8,342 bases of DNA from contig JAIUMG010000141.1 of the NCBI GenBank assembly GCA_022565655.1, forward strand, positions 1-8,342, written 5' to 3'. Positions 5,986-8,342 of this stretch are shown here, piece by piece (within the stretch, counting starts at the first letter, position 1; every line of letters starts with the position of its first letter). Origin of the DNA: Alkalimonas sp. Lineage in GTDB: Bacteria > Pseudomonadota > Gammaproteobacteria > Enterobacterales > Alteromonadaceae. Made by a program: the position numbers and the translations under genes. The notes beneath the pieces were generated by a model. That model did not search any database, was not told the origin of the DNA, and was given only the letters and a program-made list of their open reading frames with translations.

Positions 5986-8093
5986 CGTGTCAACTCAAAA
6001 CAAACATGAATGTGCGGATTACGTTTAAAATCTTCAGGCAAAGTAGCGGCCGAAATATCTTTAACCTGCCACCCTGTGGCCTGCAATGCTTCAGCATCAA
6101 TTTTAAAGCGCCGTTTGTTATTCGAGAAAATCACCATGCCGCCATCAGCAAGCCGGTATTTCAGCATATCCAACAATTTGACATGGTCACGTTGCACATC
6201 CCAACTATCTTGCATGCGCTTCGAGTTGGAAAAGGTCGGCGGATCGACAAAAATCAAATCATACCTGGCTTCGCACCGAGCTAACCATTGCAAGCAGTCA
6301 GCTTGCTCAAAGTGGTACTGGCTGCCATGCAAACCATTCAGCATAAAGTTACGCTTTGCCCAGTCCAGATAGGTATTTGACATATCCACTGTCGTCACAG
6401 ATCGTGCCCCACCCAGCGCAGCATGCACCGAGGCAGCCCCGGTGTAAGCAAATAAATTAAGCATATCTTTACCGTGCGCCAGCTGCTGAATGCGCTGTCT
6501 GGTGACACGATGATCAAGAAATAAGCCAGTATCCAGGTAATCACGCAGGTTCACCCATAAGCGAGCACCATATTCAGTGACCTCTTTGTACTGACCTGCT
6601 TTTTCAAGTGCCTGATACTGTCGGCTGCCTTTTTGCCGCTCACGCACTTTCAAAACCATCTTATCAGCATCAATACCCAGCAGCTGTGGCACTTGGTTCA
6701 CCACATCAAATAATCGTTTTTGTGCGACATCTTCATCGACACTAGCCGGAGGGGCGTACTCGTGAACCACCACTTCTCCATCGTACCAATCGACAGCCAC
6801 ATTGTACTCAGGGATGTCGGCATCATAGAGACGATAACAGCTCAAACCTTCTCTTTTAACCCATTTCTGCAGTTGTTTTCGATTTTTTAGCAAGCGGTTG
6901 CCGAACGAGCTACTTTCACTAAAAAACAGAGACGGTGCATCCGTCCGACTTTGTACTTGCTTTTCAGTCAACTCAAATACACTGAACTCACAATCCAGTG
7001 GCCCATTGCTAAATTGATAGCTTTTACTGCGTGACAATTTCAAAGCTCTGAGCAGGTCTTTGTTTGACGTGATAATGCCAAGTCGCCAGCCCTGATAATG
7101 CTGCTTCAGGCCAACAGAAAATTTGCTATACAGTGGGATCAGCTCTGGCAAGTCACCTAAACGTTCTCCATAAGGTGGGTTGGTGACAATCACCCCTGTG
7201 CTTTGTGTAACAGCACCACTTAACTGAGTCGCATCGCTTTGCTGGAATGATATCAATGTATCCACCCCGGCATTACGGGCATTGTGCCGCGCTTTTTGCA
7301 GCACCGACATATCTTTATCCAGGCCGTAAAAGGGAGCGCCGGTTATCTCTTGGCGCTCAGAGCGAGCCGCATTCTTAAGCTCCTGCCATAATGCCGCACG
7401 ATGACCGGGCCAGGTTTCAAAAGCAAAGTGATCGCGTTGCAAGCCGGGAGCTTGTTTGGTGGCAATCAGTGCGGCTTCGATCAGTAAAGTACCGCTACCA
7501 CAAAATGGGTCTAACAAAACCTGGCCGGGGGTCCAGCCAGAACGTTGCAGTAAAGCAGCGGCCAGATGCTCTTTTAAGGGCGCCTCGCCCTGACCAAAGC
7601 GATAACCACGTTGATGCAAAGACGGGCCGGAAAAATCCTGTAAGAAATGAAAGGCTTTATTGCTGATCCGCACCTGGAAGCGGACATCAGGCTGCTGACG
7701 ATCAACATTAGGCCGTTCGCCTTGCTCGGCACGAAACTGATCGACGATGGCGTCTTTCACTCGCAGAGCACCGTATTGAGTATTGTCAATCGAGGGGTGT
7801 TTACCAACACAATCAATCGATATCGATTGGCGAACCGACATCAACTCAGTCCACTTCAGTTGATTCGCCACCGCATAGAGATCGCTATCTTTGGTGACCA
7901 TTTCAGTATGCAGCCAACGCAGGATCCGAGTGGCCAGCCGCGACCATAAACAGAGTTGATAAGCGGTACGCAAATCGGCTTTAAAACGAACAACACCCAT
8001 GGTGACTTTCAGCACCTCGCCCTGATGCTGGCGAATTTCCTCCGCCAGCAATTCCTCGACGCCTTTCGATGTTAAAGCCCAAAATTCCAGCAT
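5982..8093 (-). CDS. rlmL: Bifunctional 23S rRNA methyltransferase RlmL (RlmKL): m2G2445 and m7G2069
   Basis: The 703-residue protein (E. coli: 702) carries two methyltransferases. The N-terminal half has a THUMP RNA-binding domain (about 45-155) and the RlmL methyltransferase with the SAM motif LLDPFCGSGTLLIEAA (193-208) and catalytic NPPYGERLG (305-313). The C-terminal half is RlmK, with NLFAYTGAASVHAA (546-559) and FVDPPTFSNSK (615-625). By family knowledge it methylates G2445 (N2) and G2069 (N7) of 23S rRNA during assembly of the large subunit. The ATG at 8091-8093 gives MLEFWALTSKGVEELL, which aligns with the known start of the family. The frame stays open to 8330, but that extension would run through a promoter and the tRNA, so it is rejected. 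A GAGGG (8104-8108) lies 10 bases upstream. Its TGA stop overlaps the next ATG. Confidence 0.96.
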   Translation of the reverse strand: MLEFWALTSKGVEELLAEEIRQHQGEVLKVTMGVVRFKADLRTAYQLCLWSRLATRILRWLHTEMVTKDSDLYAVANQLKWTELMSVRQSISIDCVGKHPSIDNTQYGALRVKDAIVDQFRAEQGERPNVDRQQPDVRFQVRISNKAFHFLQDFSGPSLHQRGYRFGQGEAPLKEHLAAALLQRSGWTPGQVLLDPFCGSGTLLIEAALIATKQAPGLQRDHFAFETWPGHRAALWQELKNAARSERQEITGAPFYGLDKDMSVLQKARHNARNAGVDTLISFQQSDATQLSGAVTQSTGVIVTNPPYGERLGDLPELIPLYSKFSVGLKQHYQGWRLGIITSNKDLLRALKLSRSKSYQFSNGPLDCEFSVFELTEKQVQSRTDAPSLFFSESSSFGNRLLKNRKQLQKWVKREGLSCYRLYDADIPEYNVAVDWYDGEVVVHEYAPPASVDEDVAQKRLFDVVNQVPQLLGIDADKMVLKVRERQKGSRQYQALEKAGQYKEVTEYGARLWVNLRDYLDTGLFLDHRVTRQRIQQLAHGKDMLNLFAYTGAASVHAALGGARSVTTVDMSNTYLDWAKRNFMLNGLHGSQYHFEQADCLQWLARCEARYDLIFVDPPTFSNSKRMQDSWDVQRDHVKLLDMLKYRLADGGMVIFSNNKRRFKIDAEALQATGWQVKDISAATLPEDFKRNPHIHVCFELTR

Positions 8094-8124
8094 ACCCAAC
8101 AAACCCTCAATAAAAATGGCCGTC

Positions 8125-8133
8125 AGTATAGCA
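8125..8133 (-). promoter_or_regulatory. Extended -10 promoter of the rlmL operon
   Basis: On the minus strand TGC is followed directly by TATACT (8125-8130), a one-mismatch -10 box with the TGn extension at 8131-8133. The -35 position holds GCGTCA at a 17-base spacing, which is poor, as is common for extended -10 promoters. Transcription would start near 8118, leaving a leader of about 25 bases that contains the GAGGG ribosome-binding site of rlmL. Confidence 0.6.
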
Positions 8134-8246
8134 GATGCTACCTTCGATGACGCGAGCAGTTTGTTATTCTTTGTCACTTTACGAGTAGCCTGGTCACTAA
8201 ACTGCTGAATAAAGCGGCAAACAACTGTACTAAGGCAATTTGGTGC

Positions 8247-8275
8247 TTGCGTGAATGATAAAAACCCCCTATCAT
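8247..8275 (+). promoter_or_regulatory. Promoter of the initiator tRNA gene, with GC-rich discriminator
   Basis: TTGCGT (8247-8252) and TATCAT (8270-8275) are separated by 17 bases; the -10 has one mismatch and the -35 three. The bases after the -10, TCGCCCCGC (8276-8284), form a GC-rich discriminator, the feature that makes stable-RNA promoters respond to ppGpp. Transcription would begin near 8282, about 11 bases before the mature tRNA end. Confidence 0.6.
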
Positions 8276-8277
8276 TC
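8253..8277. repeat. Perfect inverted repeat overlapping the tRNA promoter
   Basis: GAATGATA (8253-8260) and TATCATTC (8270-8277) form an 8-bp perfect inverted repeat with a 9-base centre (A4C5). The right arm contains the -10 box and the left arm lies in the spacer just after the -35. The position fits a protein-binding operator. It lies upstream of the predicted transcription start, so it would not be part of the tRNA transcript. Confidence 0.6.
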
Positions 8278-8293
8278 GCCCCGCAATGACGGA

Positions 8294-8342
<49 letters not shown>

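Noticed and set aside
7391..7949. Two plus-strand reading frames of 91 and 100 codons inside rlmL
   Set aside because: They lie opposite conserved rlmL coding sequence and their products show no recognisable motif.

Overview
The window reads as chromosomal DNA from a gammaproteobacterium. The RlmL/RlmKL, small glutaredoxin-like, Uup and DUF3466 gene order recalls Vibrio and Shewanella chromosomes, and the secreted DUF3466 protein with its C-terminal anchor fits a marine or aquatic Alteromonadales/Vibrionales-type bacterium. The genus cannot be told from this sequence. All six protein genes lie on the minus strand; only the tRNA at the right edge is on the plus strand. Reading therefore goes from right to left. 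The window looks like ordinary chromosome: no insertion sequence, phage gene, integrase, toxin or CRISPR array was seen.

Right part (about 8342 to 5728). An initiator tRNA-fMet, cut by the window edge, points right. It is preceded by a stable-RNA type promoter with a GC-rich discriminator. Divergent to it, with an extended -10 promoter, starts the main operon: the bifunctional 23S rRNA methyltransferase rlmL (rlmKL), then an 85-residue DUF836/glutaredoxin-like protein joined by an ATGA overlap, then uup.

Middle (5728 to 1857). uup, an ABC-F ATPase, starts with GTG at a TAGTG junction. It is followed after 29 bases by a secreted DUF3466 protein. That protein has a signal peptide, seven HAF-like repeats, a very acidic linker and a tail resembling a GlyGly-CTERM sorting signal. 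A clear intrinsic terminator follows this gene.

Left part (1856 to 1). A membrane-anchored TlpA/ScsD-like thiol oxidoreductase starts at a TTG directly after that terminator. An M14 carboxypeptidase of the cytosolic (CCP/Nna1-like) type follows, probably with its own promoter, and has a perfect-stem terminator. The first 16 codons of a small zinc-ribbon protein run off the left edge. Twice in this window a terminator stops within 3 to 5 bases of the next gene's Shine-Dalgarno sequence, leaving no room for a separate promoter between them.

Functionally, the right-hand operon joins ribosome-linked housekeeping (rRNA methylation, ABC-F ATPase) to a small thiol protein. The left-hand genes are separate units: an envelope redox protein, a peptidase and a zinc-ribbon protein. 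The most useful points for follow-up are the terminator/Shine-Dalgarno junctions, the DUF3466 architecture, the inverted repeat in the tRNA promoter and the corrected starts of rlmL (8093, not 8330), uup (GTG) and the TlpA-like gene (TTG).
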